NCBI RefSeq assembly: GCF_028416595.1
Contig: NZ_JAMQKC010000002.1
Coordinates: forward strand, 124,001-188,000
DNA from: Aquibacillus salsiterrae
GTDB taxonomy: Bacteria; Bacillota; Bacilli; Bacillales; Amphibacillaceae
Length of the DNA: 64,000 nucleotides
Direction of reading: 5' to 3'
Shown: one piece after another, positions 8,209-15,452 of the stretch
Layout: each line of letters opens with the position of its first letter
How positions within the stretch are numbered: position 1 is the stretch's first letter
Notes under the pieces: model-generated
What the model was told of the DNA's origin: nothing
The model's database searches: none
Seen by the model: the letters and a program-made list of their open reading frames with translations, nothing else
Program-made: the position numbers and the translations under genes

Positions 8209-9582
8209 ATGAGGAAACCAAATGTAATTGTTTTTGGGATTGATAGTTTACGTCGTGACTTTATGAGTAGTTATGGTTATCATCGCTTGACGACACCACA
8301 TATCGATAAAATAGCAAGTGAAGGCGTATTATTTGAGAATCACTTTAGTCCAAGTATTCCAACAACTCCAGCATATGCTTCGATGTTAACTGGGATGGAT
8401 TGCTTTGGCACGGATGTCGTTGCGCTTAGGCACCAAGGTGGGTTAGGTAATCATGTAAAGACACTTGCTGAAGTGCTAGAGGATAATGGGTATAACACTA
8501 CTTGTGTTGGTTTTTCAAACAATCCATCTTCTCGTGGATTTCAGAACTACTTAGATTATGAAGCATGGGTAGCAGATGAAACTGGTAGATGCCCGAAAGC
8601 GGAAAATTTGAATGAGGTGGCTATTCCTGAATTAAGACGGTTAAATGAGGAAGGTAAACCATTCTTTTTGTTCTTACGTCATATGGATCCACACTCCCCG
8701 TACCTTCCGCCCAAACCATTTGAACGAATGTTTTATGATGATGATGAAAAGGATCCTGCCAATGATTCAATGGAACCGGTGTATAAATTCAAGCCTCATG
8801 CCGACTTTTTAAAATCATGGATTCCAGAAGGAGTAACGGATGAAAGGTATGTAACGGCACAATATGAGGGTGCAATTGCGTATATGGATGTGTGCATACA
8901 AAATATTTTTGCGACTGTAGAAGATTTAGGGATTGAGGAAGAGACGTTAATTGTGATTACATCAGACCATGGTGAGACGTTGTATGAACATGATTGTTAT
9001 TTTGACCATCACGGCATGTATGATAACTGTCTCGTTGTTCCTCTCATTATGAAATATCCTGGTAAGCTTCCATCTGGAAAAAGGATGAAAGATGAAACAT
9101 TAATCCAAGACATCATGCCAACTATATTGGATGTAATGGGAATTCAAACCGATATTCCTTTTACTGGTCGGAATCTAGTTGACGTTGTTAATGGGAAAGA
9201 CTTGCCTCAAGTTTCTGAGTTTTACATTACAGAATGTACGTGGATGCGGAAGCACGGCTGGCGTACACCGGAATGGAAATTGATTCAATCGTTAGAGCCA
9301 GATTTCCACTTTAAACCCGAGATCGAGTTATATAACTTGATCAAAGATCCAGCAGAAAATCATAACGTTGCTGAACGCGAGCCGGAAGTAGTTGCTTTAT
9401 TGCAAAAACGGATGGAGGACTATATCGTGAGGCGTGAAGCGGAAACTGGTCGAATAAACCCGATCTATACAAATGTTAATTATCATGGATTAGGGACTGG
9501 TCCATTTAAATCTTCGGAAGATGCCTACAATCATTTGTATTTAGGCTCGATTACGAATGCGCGGAAACTACAATCGAAATAG
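8209..9582 (+). CDS. sulfatase-fold hydrolase with Thr at the nucleophile position, copy 1
   Basis: A 457-residue member of the sulfatase/alkaline phosphatase superfamily (PF00884 fold), cytoplasmic (no signal peptide). Metal-site motifs are visible: DSLR at 12-15 and SDHGE at 252-256, then HDCYFDHHGMYD. In true sulfatases the nucleophile sits in C/S-x-P-x-R and is converted to formylglycine. Here the aligned residues 52-56 are TTPAY, followed by the usual ASMLTG, so neither Cys nor Ser is present and the Arg is Tyr. This fits the threonine-type branch, known for phosphotransferases and phosphodiesterases and for many unstudied sulfatase-like proteins. It may remove a phosphate, sulfate or other ester from the imported sugar. 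GGAGG lies just before the ATG. Confidence 0.85.
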   Translation: MRKPNVIVFGIDSLRRDFMSSYGYHRLTTPHIDKIASEGVLFENHFSPSIPTTPAYASMLTGMDCFGTDVVALRHQGGLGNHVKTLAEVLEDNGYNTTCVGFSNNPSSRGFQNYLDYEAWVADETGRCPKAENLNEVAIPELRRLNEEGKPFFLFLRHMDPHSPYLPPKPFERMFYDDDEKDPANDSMEPVYKFKPHADFLKSWIPEGVTDERYVTAQYEGAIAYMDVCIQNIFATVEDLGIEEETLIVITSDHGETLYEHDCYFDHHGMYDNCLVVPLIMKYPGKLPSGKRMKDETLIQDIMPTILDVMGIQTDIPFTGRNLVDVVNGKDLPQVSEFYITECTWMRKHGWRTPEWKLIQSLEPDFHFKPEIELYNLIKDPAENHNVAEREPEVVALLQKRMEDYIVRREAETGRINPIYTNVNYHGLGTGPFKSSEDAYNHLYLGSITNARKLQSK

Positions 9583-9591
9583 AACAATGTG

Positions 9592-9621
9592 AGGGGACTG
9601 TCTTTTAGGCAGCTCCCTTTT
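9592..9621 (+). terminator. terminator after the sulfatase-like gene
   Basis: A 9-bp stem (AGGGGACTG with CAGCTCCCT, one mismatch and one G-U pair) is followed by TTTT. It lies 10 bases after the stop and suits rho-independent termination. Confidence 0.6.
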
Positions 9622-9771
9622 GGACTATGGGAATGAGTGCTTGAGCTTATAATTGGAGGCTTTTGATGGGGGCTGTTAATAAAGTGACAGCCATGAATAA
9701 TAGGTTGCAATTGTAATCAAAGCAAATAGTTTGGGCCAGAAGTCACGTCTAACGAACTTGAGGGGGAAATG

Positions 9772-10413
9772 ATGGGGATATTAAAAATTCCAGAGTGGAT
9801 CATTAAGTTTACCTATGTGAATTTATTGTGGTATTGCTTTACCGTTGTTGGATTATTTTTCTTTGGCTTTTTCCCAGCAACAATGGCGCTCTTTGCGATA
9901 ATTAGAAAATGGATCATGGGCGAAACGGACATACCGACCTTTCGAACATTTTGGCATTACTACAAAAAGGATTTTGTTAAAAGTAATGTTGTTGGGTTTA
10001 TGTTAACGATTAGTAGTGCTATGCTTTATTTGGATTATGTGCTGTTAGAACAAGCTAGGGGTCTCATTTTTAACAGTTTGTTTGCGTTATTATTGCCGAT
10101 TATTTTTATGTTTATCTTTACGATATGTTATAGCTTCTCCGTATTCGTTCACTATAATTTCCGTCCAGTAAAGGTAATCCATCAAGCCTTTTTGGTGATG
10201 ATTGTTTCTCCATTATCTACATTGATGATGATAGCAGGTATGGTCATCCTGTATTTCTCTTTACGTGGTTTTCCGGGGTTAGTAGTCTTGTTTGGGCCGA
10301 GTTTGCTTGCATTATTAGTGATGTATTCGTCGTACCTTTCCTTTGAAAATATTTTGAATAGAAAACAGAAAGATTCAGTTGAGGTTGGTAGTGCACAAGA
10401 TCATCATTCATAG
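9772..10413 (+). CDS. DUF624 (YesL-like) membrane protein 1
   Basis: A 213-residue integral membrane protein with about five hydrophobic segments, of the DUF624/YesL family. Visible features are the N-terminal YVNLLWYCFTVVGLFFFGFFPA pattern with conserved PATMALF, and the later YKKDFVKSN segment. YesL-type proteins sit beside YesMN two-component systems and oligosaccharide importers in Bacillus and Paenibacillus; their function is not known. AGGGGG lies 5 bases before ATG 9772 and only 2 before ATG 9769, so 9772 is preferred. A second member of this family is at 14780. It ends before a strong terminator and faces the second sulfatase-like gene. Confidence 0.8.
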   Translation: MGILKIPEWIIKFTYVNLLWYCFTVVGLFFFGFFPATMALFAIIRKWIMGETDIPTFRTFWHYYKKDFVKSNVVGFMLTISSAMLYLDYVLLEQARGLIFNSLFALLLPIIFMFIFTICYSFSVFVHYNFRPVKVIHQAFLVMIVSPLSTLMMIAGMVILYFSLRGFPGLVVLFGPSLLALLVMYSSYLSFENILNRKQKDSVEVGSAQDHHS

Positions 10414-10485
10414 ATTATCGTTTATTAGTTATTTTAGCGTCAGTTGGCATCTCAACGAATCAAATGACTCCCGTTTACAAAAATG

Positions 10486-10512
10486 AAAGCCCGGCTTTAG
10501 TCCGGGCTTTTA
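10486..10512 (+). terminator. terminator after DUF624 gene 1
   Basis: A perfect 9-bp stem (AAAGCCCGG with CCGGGCTTT) has a 7-base loop and ends in TTTT. It lies between the convergent genes at 9772 and 10627. Confidence 0.85.
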
Positions 10513-10520
10513 ACAATAGG

Positions 10521-10670
10521 TAAGAAAGTATAAAAAACCAAGAGCTGTCTAGCTCCGGGCGCCTACCCCGCATGAGGTCTTAAGTCAATCCTCTATGTGG
10601 CAAAGACCGCCACGTCGAGTCTTGACTTAAGCTTGTCGGGGGTGACCAAGGCGTCCTGCGCTTTTCGTAT
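10521..10670 (+). repeat. dispersed palindromic repeat, full-length copy
   Basis: A copy of about 150 bp runs from TAAGAAAG to CTTTTCGTAT. Left (CTTAAGTCAA) and right (TTGACTTAAG) arms pair around the central hairpin GTGGC...GCCAC. The right end of the element overlaps the 3' end of the sulfatase-like gene on the minus strand and encodes its last residues and stop. Confidence 0.85.
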
Positions 10671-12075
10671 CATTTGCCATTAACTCATCCATTTTCCCCT
10701 TTGATGGATTTAGTTTCCACTCTTCAAAAGTAAGTCCTACTGTTGCTAGGATAGCTTCAATCCTTCGTCGAAAAGGCAATCCTTCTTTTTCGAGCTGGAT
10801 TGTCAGTGGATCAGGCTTGCCTTGTAAGGTAAGCCTGACCCACTCATCTATTTCATGTTCAAATTGTAGGACTAATGGCTTATTTTGTTCCGCTAGATTA
10901 TGAGATTCAGTTGGATCACTTGTAATATCATATAACTCACAAACTGGTCGGGTAAATGGACCACTGTCATAGTTTCGGATAAATTTATAACGGTCAGTTC
11001 TTATGCCACGGGCTGCTTGCCAGGCACACTCACTTAAGAAAACCTTGGATACAGTCCTATCTTTCTCACCAAATATTGTTGGCCAGAGACTTTTGCCATC
11101 CAAATTATCAGGGGGTAGTGGAGCTGTGACCGAAGGATGATTATTTTTTTCAATTGCCTCTAAGATAGTTGGTAATAGATCCACTTGTTGCGTCAGTCCC
11201 TTTACACGTTTTCCTTCAGGGATAACGCCTGGCCATCTTATTAATGTCGGTACACGAACGGTTGTGTCATACAATCCGCAATGGTCCCAGTAAATATCGT
11301 GTTCGGTTAAACTTTCTCCATGATCACCGAAAATAACGAGTAAGGTATCTTCCTTAATTCCTAAATCATCAAGGTGGTTATCCAATTCTTTTAACCGCTC
11401 ATCGAGATAACGAACCTCGGCGTCATACAAAGCATTAACATAATCTGCATCGGTTACATGGCCAATCAAATCAAAGTGGTGGTGTTTAAAAAAAGGATAG
11501 GCGAGGTGATTATAGGCGCCATCCATACTGTTGTTTCCCTTGTCATAACGATCCTTTTTACTATCATAAAATTGGTCGATGTACTCCTTTGGTGGTAAAT
11601 AGGGTGTGTGTGGATCCCAGTAGTGTAAAAATAAGAAAAAGTCCTCGTCTTTATGTTCTTTTATCCATGGTTTGGCTAGGTTGTTAACTGTTTTCCCGTC
11701 AATCCAGCGATTTTCACCTACACTATTAATGTAGTAACGAAATCCTCTGGCGAACCATTCTTTTAGCTGGTACAAATTGTCAACGGCACCAGTAGTGAAA
11801 CCAGCGTTACGGAGCATGGTCGGCAACCATTCGGTAGATTTAGGTAAATGAGTTAAACTAGAGCCGTGCGAGACAATTCCGGTACGAAGGCCAACTTTGC
11901 CAGTGAAGATAGCGGTATGAACTGCTTCCGTTGGGATATCAGCTGCAAACATATTTTCAAACAATACGCCTTCTTCGGCAATTTTATCTAAATAAGGGCT
12001 CGTTGGTTTATGATAGCCATAACAGCCTAACCGATTAGCCCGGAGTGAATCGAGAGAAATCATGATAATTTTCAA
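10627..12075 (-). CDS. sulfatase-fold hydrolase with Thr at the nucleophile position, copy 2
   Basis: A 482-residue relative of the protein at 8209-9582, transcribed in the opposite direction. The metal-site motifs DSLR (residues 9-12), GDHGES and HDIYWDHCGLYD are present. At the formylglycine site the residues are TEAVH (49-53) before TAIFTG, so the nucleophile is probably Thr 49, the conserved Pro is Ala and the Arg is His. It has no signal peptide. Start TTG 12075 is supported by AGGAGG 9 bases upstream. About the last 14 residues (from DTKSAGRL) come from a dispersed repeat, so the original C-terminus was replaced. The substrate is unknown; it probably belongs to the same pathway as its neighbours. 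Confidence 0.85.
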   Translation of the reverse strand: MKIIMISLDSLRANRLGCYGYHKPTSPYLDKIAEEGVLFENMFAADIPTEAVHTAIFTGKVGLRTGIVSHGSSLTHLPKSTEWLPTMLRNAGFTTGAVDNLYQLKEWFARGFRYYINSVGENRWIDGKTVNNLAKPWIKEHKDEDFFLFLHYWDPHTPYLPPKEYIDQFYDSKKDRYDKGNNSMDGAYNHLAYPFFKHHHFDLIGHVTDADYVNALYDAEVRYLDERLKELDNHLDDLGIKEDTLLVIFGDHGESLTEHDIYWDHCGLYDTTVRVPTLIRWPGVIPEGKRVKGLTQQVDLLPTILEAIEKNNHPSVTAPLPPDNLDGKSLWPTIFGEKDRTVSKVFLSECAWQAARGIRTDRYKFIRNYDSGPFTRPVCELYDITSDPTESHNLAEQNKPLVLQFEHEIDEWVRLTLQGKPDPLTIQLEKEGLPFRRRIEAILATVGLTFEEWKLNPSKGKMDELMANDTKSAGRLGHPRQA

Positions 12076-12309
12076 AGCGAAGAACCTCCTTGTATCATAC
12101 TACAGTAGGGAAATAGTAATAAATACGTTTACTCTATTTTACTATTTGTGATGACTATACTCGACCCTTATTCGGCCATTTGTCATGGTCGATTGCGCCA
12201 TGGTTCGTTTTTTGTTTGATAAGAACTGGAACGAGTTTTGATTTTATGCCACAATAATGTTGGGATAAATGGAATAAGTTTGTATTAATTAGTCGTTGGA
12301 GGTTGAAAC

Positions 12310-13194
12310 ATGGCAGAGCCGAAAATTACGGTTGTTGGAAGTATTAATATGGACTTGGTAATTGGGACTGATCGAATTCCAAGGCAAGGGGAAACGATTA
12401 TAGGTTCTGGTTATAGCACTTTTCCGGGCGGTAAAGGCGCTAATCAAGCAGTGGCTGCAGCGCGACTTGGTGGATATATGACGATGATCGGAGCAGTTGG
12501 CAATGATAGTTTTGGCAAAGAACTATTAAGAAACTTGACATTAAACAGGATTAATACAGACGCAGTTACTGTCTATGAGCATGAAAAATCAGGAATGGCG
12601 TTTATTATGTTGTCTAAACGGGATAACCGGATCATTGTTAGTCCAGGAACAAATCATCTTGTCGATAAGCACCTGATTAAAAAACATCACGAGATTATAT
12701 CAGCTAGTGACGTTCTATTACTTCAACTAGAAATACCGCTTGAAGCTGTGATGGAGGCAGCAACAATCGCTAAGCAAAGTGGTGTGAAGGTTATCCTTAA
12801 TCCAGCACCATATAGGTCTTTACCGATAGAATTACTCAATCAAGTTGATTATTTAACCCCAAATGATCAAGAAGCGGAAAGGTTACTATCTGAAATTGAT
12901 GACCCGTCAAAAATCGAAGACAAGTTAGTCGTAACGAAAGGGAAACAAGGTGTTAACATGTTTGACCATAAGAAATGTATAACTATTCCCGGTTATGATG
13001 TCGAGGTGGAAGATACAACTGGTGCAGGTGATACGTTTAACGGGGCATTTGCTTATTGGATTGCTAAAGGTGATTCGCTTGAGATGGCGTGCCATAAAGC
13101 CAATGCTGCTGCAGCCTTATCAGTTACTAAAAAAGGTGCACAAAGTGGGATGCCGACGATGCAGCAGTTAGACAATTTTTTAGCTAATAACTAA
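12310..13194 (+). CDS. rbsK: ribokinase (PfkB family)
   Basis: A 294-residue cytoplasmic sugar kinase that phosphorylates ribose or a related sugar with ATP. Family signatures are the N-terminal GSINMDLV, the glycine-rich PGGKGANQAVAAARLGG near residue 40, and the C-terminal PfkB signature DTTGAGDTFNGAF with its catalytic Asp. Length and motifs fit ribokinase well, but there is no ribose transporter or rbsD nearby, so the true substrate may be a product of the adjacent pathway. GTTGGAGG lies upstream of ATG 12310. It stands alone between the second sulfatase-like gene (divergent) and a terminator. Confidence 0.85.
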   Translation: MAEPKITVVGSINMDLVIGTDRIPRQGETIIGSGYSTFPGGKGANQAVAAARLGGYMTMIGAVGNDSFGKELLRNLTLNRINTDAVTVYEHEKSGMAFIMLSKRDNRIIVSPGTNHLVDKHLIKKHHEIISASDVLLLQLEIPLEAVMEAATIAKQSGVKVILNPAPYRSLPIELLNQVDYLTPNDQEAERLLSEIDDPSKIEDKLVVTKGKQGVNMFDHKKCITIPGYDVEVEDTTGAGDTFNGAFAYWIAKGDSLEMACHKANAAAALSVTKKGAQSGMPTMQQLDNFLANN

Positions 13195-13225
13195 TAAGCA
13201 AACTTGTTCTAACAATAACTTCTTT

Positions 13226-13260
13226 GAAAGACTGCTCGGACGTTCTTGCAGTCTTTTGCT
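13226..13260 (+). terminator. terminator after the ribokinase gene
   Basis: A perfect 9-bp stem (AAAGACTGC with GCAGTCTTT) is followed by TTTTGCTTTT. Confidence 0.8.
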
Positions 13261-13269
13261 TTTAAAAAG

Positions 13270-13293
13270 GAACTACCTTTAAACAAGGTAGTT
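13270..13293 (-). terminator. terminator of the YIEGIA gene pair
   Basis: A 10-bp stem (GAACTACCTT with AAGGTAGTTC) and 4-base loop, followed on the minus strand by CTTTTT, lies just after the small gene at 13297. Confidence 0.75.
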
Positions 13294-13296
13294 CAA

Positions 13297-13503
13297 CTAT
13301 ACTCGTAAGATAAGATAGTCGCCATCCTTTGTTTTTACAGTATCAGCTTTCATAGCTTTGGCAAGGTCTTGTGCCATTCGCTTTTGTTGTTCCTCCTCCT
13401 CGGCAAACAAGGCAAGCGGGCTACCGGTAATCACTCGGTTTCTGGTCATCGTTACAATCGCAAGTATTTGATAATTCGGTCTTTCGGAAGATTCTCGCCC
13501 CAT
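13297..13503 (-). CDS. small partner protein of YIEGIA (capping-complex-subunit type)
   Basis: A 68-residue soluble protein with an acidic/Gln-rich middle (AEEEEQQKRMAQDLAKAM) and a C-terminal strand GDYLILRV. It starts 2 bases after the stop of the YIEGIA gene and has GGGAGGG upstream of its ATG. In Bacillaceae a short protein of this kind regularly accompanies YIEGIA-domain proteins and is annotated as a capping complex subunit for YIEGIA; I rely on gene order and general resemblance for that name. Its biochemical role is not known to me. Confidence 0.6.
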   Translation of the reverse strand: MGRESSERPNYQILAIVTMTRNRVITGSPLALFAEEEEQQKRMAQDLAKAMKADTVKTKDGDYLILRV

Positions 13504-13505
13504 CT

Positions 13506-14417
13506 TTATTCCCTCCCAACATATTTCGTTTTCATCAATGAGCTACTTTTCTTAACACTTTCAAGCACTGGTGCGTTTTTAACTGTATCAATTAACTTGT
13601 TAATATCTCCAGTAATAGGGACTAGTGTGATGACAATTCTGCCCTCATCATATTCCTTTCTACTAAAATGATACCTTTTTCCACCCAATGCTCGTGTTGC
13701 CTCAAATAGAATGGCTTGTCTTTGTCCGAAATTATCTAACCCAATTCGGTAATGCTCTTGATGGGGGTAGATGACGACAGCAAGACCTTCTTCTTCGTAC
13801 ATCTTCGCTGCATTATCACTTCCAAGAAGATTAGAAACATATATACCATCAACAAATAGTTCCGAGCCTTTAATTTCTACTTTTCCTTGCTTTACATCAG
13901 CAATGTCACCAATGCTTTTCCCTTTGGAAAATCGATTAATGATATAGAAGGTAATTCCACCAACAACTATTGCAGCAATAACATTAATCCACATTTGATC
14001 AAGGTTCAAAATTTGGATCGTTAAGGAAGAGACAAGGGCCACAACTAATGCAAAATAATTTCTGGCTTCAAATGTTTTAGCGATACCATCAATGTAGGCA
14101 TCCCCACGATATGTATATTCCGTGTTCTCAAGGTCTTTTAAGCTTTCTCTTTCTGACCTTCTTACGTCACGGAATTGTTGAATGGCAAGTGTTAAAAAAG
14201 TGACTGCGACAAAGTTTTTAGTCATTAATGCTGGTATTGCAACGGCTCCAAGCGAGGCTGCTATAAAGCCTGTTATTACATGAATTAAATATCCGTTTGG
14301 ATAACTAGGGTATTGACGATAATCCGCTTTGATTGTTAGAAGTCGGGCCGTCGTTCCAAGAACTACTCCAGTTACAATCATTACGAGATACTGTGTTGAA
14401 ATCATTTCATTTTCCAT
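13506..14417 (-). CDS. YIEGIA-family membrane protein
   Basis: A 303-residue protein with an N-terminal membrane part (about four hydrophobic segments between residues 5 and 165) and a soluble C-terminal half. The family signature appears as YIDGIAKTFEARNYFALVVA near residue 108. Such proteins are conserved in spore-forming Bacilli and are of unknown function. AAGGAGG lies 6 bases before ATG 14417. It forms an operon with the small gene that follows 2 bases later and diverges from the DUF624/YesMN cluster. Confidence 0.72.
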   Translation of the reverse strand: MENEMISTQYLVMIVTGVVLGTTARLLTIKADYRQYPSYPNGYLIHVITGFIAASLGAVAIPALMTKNFVAVTFLTLAIQQFRDVRRSERESLKDLENTEYTYRGDAYIDGIAKTFEARNYFALVVALVSSLTIQILNLDQMWINVIAAIVVGGITFYIINRFSKGKSIGDIADVKQGKVEIKGSELFVDGIYVSNLLGSDNAAKMYEEEGLAVVIYPHQEHYRIGLDNFGQRQAILFEATRALGGKRYHFSRKEYDEGRIVITLVPITGDINKLIDTVKNAPVLESVKKSSSLMKTKYVGRE

Positions 14418-14616
14418 GATGAACCTCCTTGTGAAGGATATAGAGAAATTAGTAATCTTTAGTTATTATGTTACTGTAGGAAAAATTTATTCATTTTAAT
14501 CAGTTATCCATGGTGTCTAACGTGACATCTGCATACAGCCTACATTAATCTGATATTGTATTTTATAAAAATAAAGAGAATTGAAGCATGAATATCTTTT
14601 TTCTTTGTTTATGCAG

Positions 14617-14646
14617 TAGACAAACTTTGAATGTCGTTGTTATAAT
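14617..14646 (+). promoter_or_regulatory. promoter of the DUF624-YesNM operon
   Basis: TAGACA at 14617-14622 and TATAAT at 14641-14646 are 18 bases apart and form a good sigma-A promoter. It stands 134 bases before the DUF624 start, with a cre site between. Confidence 0.6.
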
Positions 14647-14679
14647 AACTTTACATAAATTGTAATTGTAATAATTATT

Positions 14680-14694
14680 ATGTAAACGCTAACA
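14680..14694 (+). promoter_or_regulatory. cre site downstream of the promoter
   Basis: ATGTAAACGCTAACA matches WTGNAANCGNWNNCA at every fixed position. It begins 34 bases after the -10 box, where bound CcpA would block elongation. This links the xylan-type locus to catabolite repression. Confidence 0.75.
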
Positions 14695-14779
14695 AATATT
14701 GAGTTGATTCTTTTATATGGTATTAATCATATGAATAACAAAATTGTTGACTTAATGACAATAGAAAAGAGGTAAAAAG

Positions 14780-15421
14780 ATGGCTCGAGTTACAACTATT
14801 GGTGGCCTTTATCGCTTGTTGGAGTGGCTAATGTGGATTTGCTATATCAATTTATTGTGGATTGCGGCCTCCCTAATTGGGCTGCTGTTTCTTGGGATTT
14901 TTCCTGCAACGGTTGCTACTTTTACTGTTATCCGAAATTTACTACTTAAAGATAGTACCAAAGGAATATTTAGTTTGTTTATTAAAACTTACAAGCAAGA
15001 ATTTTTAAAAGCAAATGCAACTGGTTATATTCTCTTATTAATCGGCTACATTCTTTACCTTGACTTTTTATTTATTGGTAATGTAAGTGGGATATTGTTC
15101 TATGCTCTGCAGACGGCGTTGTTATTCATTAGCGTGGTTTACCTAATTACCTTTCTTTATATTATTCCGGTATATGTACATTTTCAATTGAAATTTTTTC
15201 AATATTTTAAACAGGCTGCTTTGATTGGAATTTTTAGTCCGGTCATGACAATAATTATGGCTGTTTGCTTAGTTGTTCTATATTATATATTGCTGTGGAT
15301 TCCTGGACTAATTCCATTTGTCACTATGGGAGTTGCTTCCTTTATCATAATGGGGATAGCTTTATTCGTTTTTAATAAACTAGAAACAAAACAACAGGAC
15401 CTCCAAACACCTAAAAGTTGA
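14780..15421 (+). CDS. DUF624 (YesL-like) membrane protein 2
   Basis: A 213-residue membrane protein of the same family and length as that at 9772-10413, with matching N-terminal pattern (YINLLWIAASLIGLLFLGIF, then PATVATF). About five membrane segments are predicted. It leads an operon that continues, after 31 bases, with a YesN-type regulator and a YesM-type kinase, the same association as yesL-yesM-yesN in Bacillus subtilis. AGAGG lies 7 bases before the ATG. Its role is unknown; a helper function in sensing or transport is an inference from context. Confidence 0.82.
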   Translation: MARVTTIGGLYRLLEWLMWICYINLLWIAASLIGLLFLGIFPATVATFTVIRNLLLKDSTKGIFSLFIKTYKQEFLKANATGYILLLIGYILYLDFLFIGNVSGILFYALQTALLFISVVYLITFLYIIPVYVHFQLKFFQYFKQAALIGIFSPVMTIIMAVCLVVLYYILLWIPGLIPFVTMGVASFIIMGIALFVFNKLETKQQDLQTPKS

Positions 15422-15452
15422 GCTTCCTTAAACCAATTAAGGAGAGATGTTG

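Noticed and set aside
12116-12135. cre site between the second sulfatase-like gene and ribokinase
   Set aside because: The best alignment has two mismatches at fixed positions, one of them in the conserved CA end.
13369-13671. Plus-strand frame of 100 codons across the YIEGIA pair
   Set aside because: It is antisense to two supported genes and has no ribosome binding site or recognisable protein features.
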